This document shows, in pieces, positions 6,908 through 7,126 of a DNA stretch of 7,126 nucleotides. The position numbers and the translations under genes were made by a program. Below the pieces are notes generated by a model. The model saw only the letters and a program-made list of their open reading frames with translations, did not search any database and was not told the origin of the DNA. The stretch is taken from positions 1-7,126 of the forward strand of contig JAURZO010000020.1 of the NCBI GenBank assembly GCA_030653405.1, read 5' to 3'. The DNA is from Zwartia sp. GTDB taxonomy: Bacteria > Pseudomonadota > Gammaproteobacteria > Burkholderiales > Burkholderiaceae_B. Every line of letters begins with the position of its first letter. The first letter of the stretch is position 1.

Positions 6908-6915
6908 TCATACTG
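6897..6915. promoter_or_regulatory. Fur-like operator candidate over the promoter -35
   Basis: The + strand core ATGAGAATCAT, aligned to the 19-base Fur consensus GATAATGATAATCATTATC, matches at 11 positions counted by eye. The left half (TGAGAAT) is good and the right half is poor. It overlaps the proposed -35, where a bound repressor would block RNA polymerase. It also shares bases with a perfect inverted repeat GATTCTC (6885-6891) / GAGAATC (6903-6909), whose arms are 18 bases apart from start to start, so a different dimeric regulator is an alternative. Confidence 0.35.
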
Positions 6916-6955
6916 GATTTGACTATTTTCATATTGCCCTTAGTGAATACAAAAA

Positions 6956-7126
6956 CTAACGCGTTGCAGCCGCAAATTTAGCTCGAGCCGCATGGAGTTT
7001 TTTATAGCTGTCCATCAGACGGTGGTGCCTGTCGAGCCCCTCAAGCTTGATGCTGGTCGGCGTTAAGCCATAGAATTTGATACTGCCGTCCACGGACCCC
7101 AGAACAGCTTCCATCCTCACATCGCC
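6956..7126 (-). CDS. Unidentified protein, C-terminal 56 residues (5' part beyond window edge)
   Basis: On the - strand a frame is open from the right edge to TAG at 6956-6958. It encodes 56 residues beginning GDVRMEAVLGSVDGSIKF and ending in a basic, alanine-rich helix (SYKKLHAARAKFAAATR). Codon use looks like normal coding sequence. The first half reads like beta strands with a glycine turn (LGSVDGSIKFYGLTPTSIKLEG), the second like an amphipathic helix. I do not recognise the family. The gene lies 112 bases upstream of the outer-membrane protein gene on the same strand, with no hairpin between them. Because that gene has its own promoter candidate, they need not be one operon. Confidence 0.6.
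   Translation of the reverse strand, partial: GDVRMEAVLGSVDGSIKFYGLTPTSIKLEGLDRHHRLMDSYKKLHAARAKFAAATR

Overview
The window most likely comes from a Gram-negative bacterium. Evidence for this is an outer-membrane beta-barrel protein with a signal peptide and C-terminal Phe, a Tat-exported carbonic anhydrase, a secreted barrel protein with a Sec signal, and a large cysteine-free RTX-like protein of the kind exported by type I secretion. The combination and the moderate base composition would suit a betaproteobacterium (Burkholderiales-like). That assignment is a guess from gene content; there is no rRNA or other marker here.

Layout. The left edge holds the 3' end of a sensor histidine kinase gene on the + strand (2-568). 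Everything else is on the - strand. A hairpin at 570-617 separates the kinase from the converging 1110-residue RTX-like/DUF4214 gene (629-3961). Read in their own direction, the - strand genes are: an unidentified gene cut by the right edge (6956-7126), an outer-membrane protein (6064-6843), a small potassium channel (5504-5947), a Tat-exported beta-carbonic anhydrase (4584-5339), a small exported protein resembling the allene-oxide-cyclase/dirigent barrel (3974-4453), and the RTX-like/DUF4214 protein. Gaps are 112, 116, 164, 130 and 12 bases.

How the genes may work together. Only the last pair is tight enough to call an operon with confidence: the stop of the barrel protein overlaps the weak Shine-Dalgarno of the RTX-like gene. 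Both products are predicted to leave the cytoplasm, so a secreted or surface pair is the most interesting hypothesis here. The carbonic anhydrase, channel and outer-membrane protein all act in the envelope, but their wider spacing allows separate promoters. The outer-membrane protein gene has a plausible sigma70 promoter overlapped by a Fur-like sequence and a perfect 7-base inverted repeat.

I found no tRNA, rRNA, CRISPR array, insertion sequence or prophage genes. The type I secretion ABC, adaptor and outer-membrane genes that the RTX-like protein would need are not in the window.
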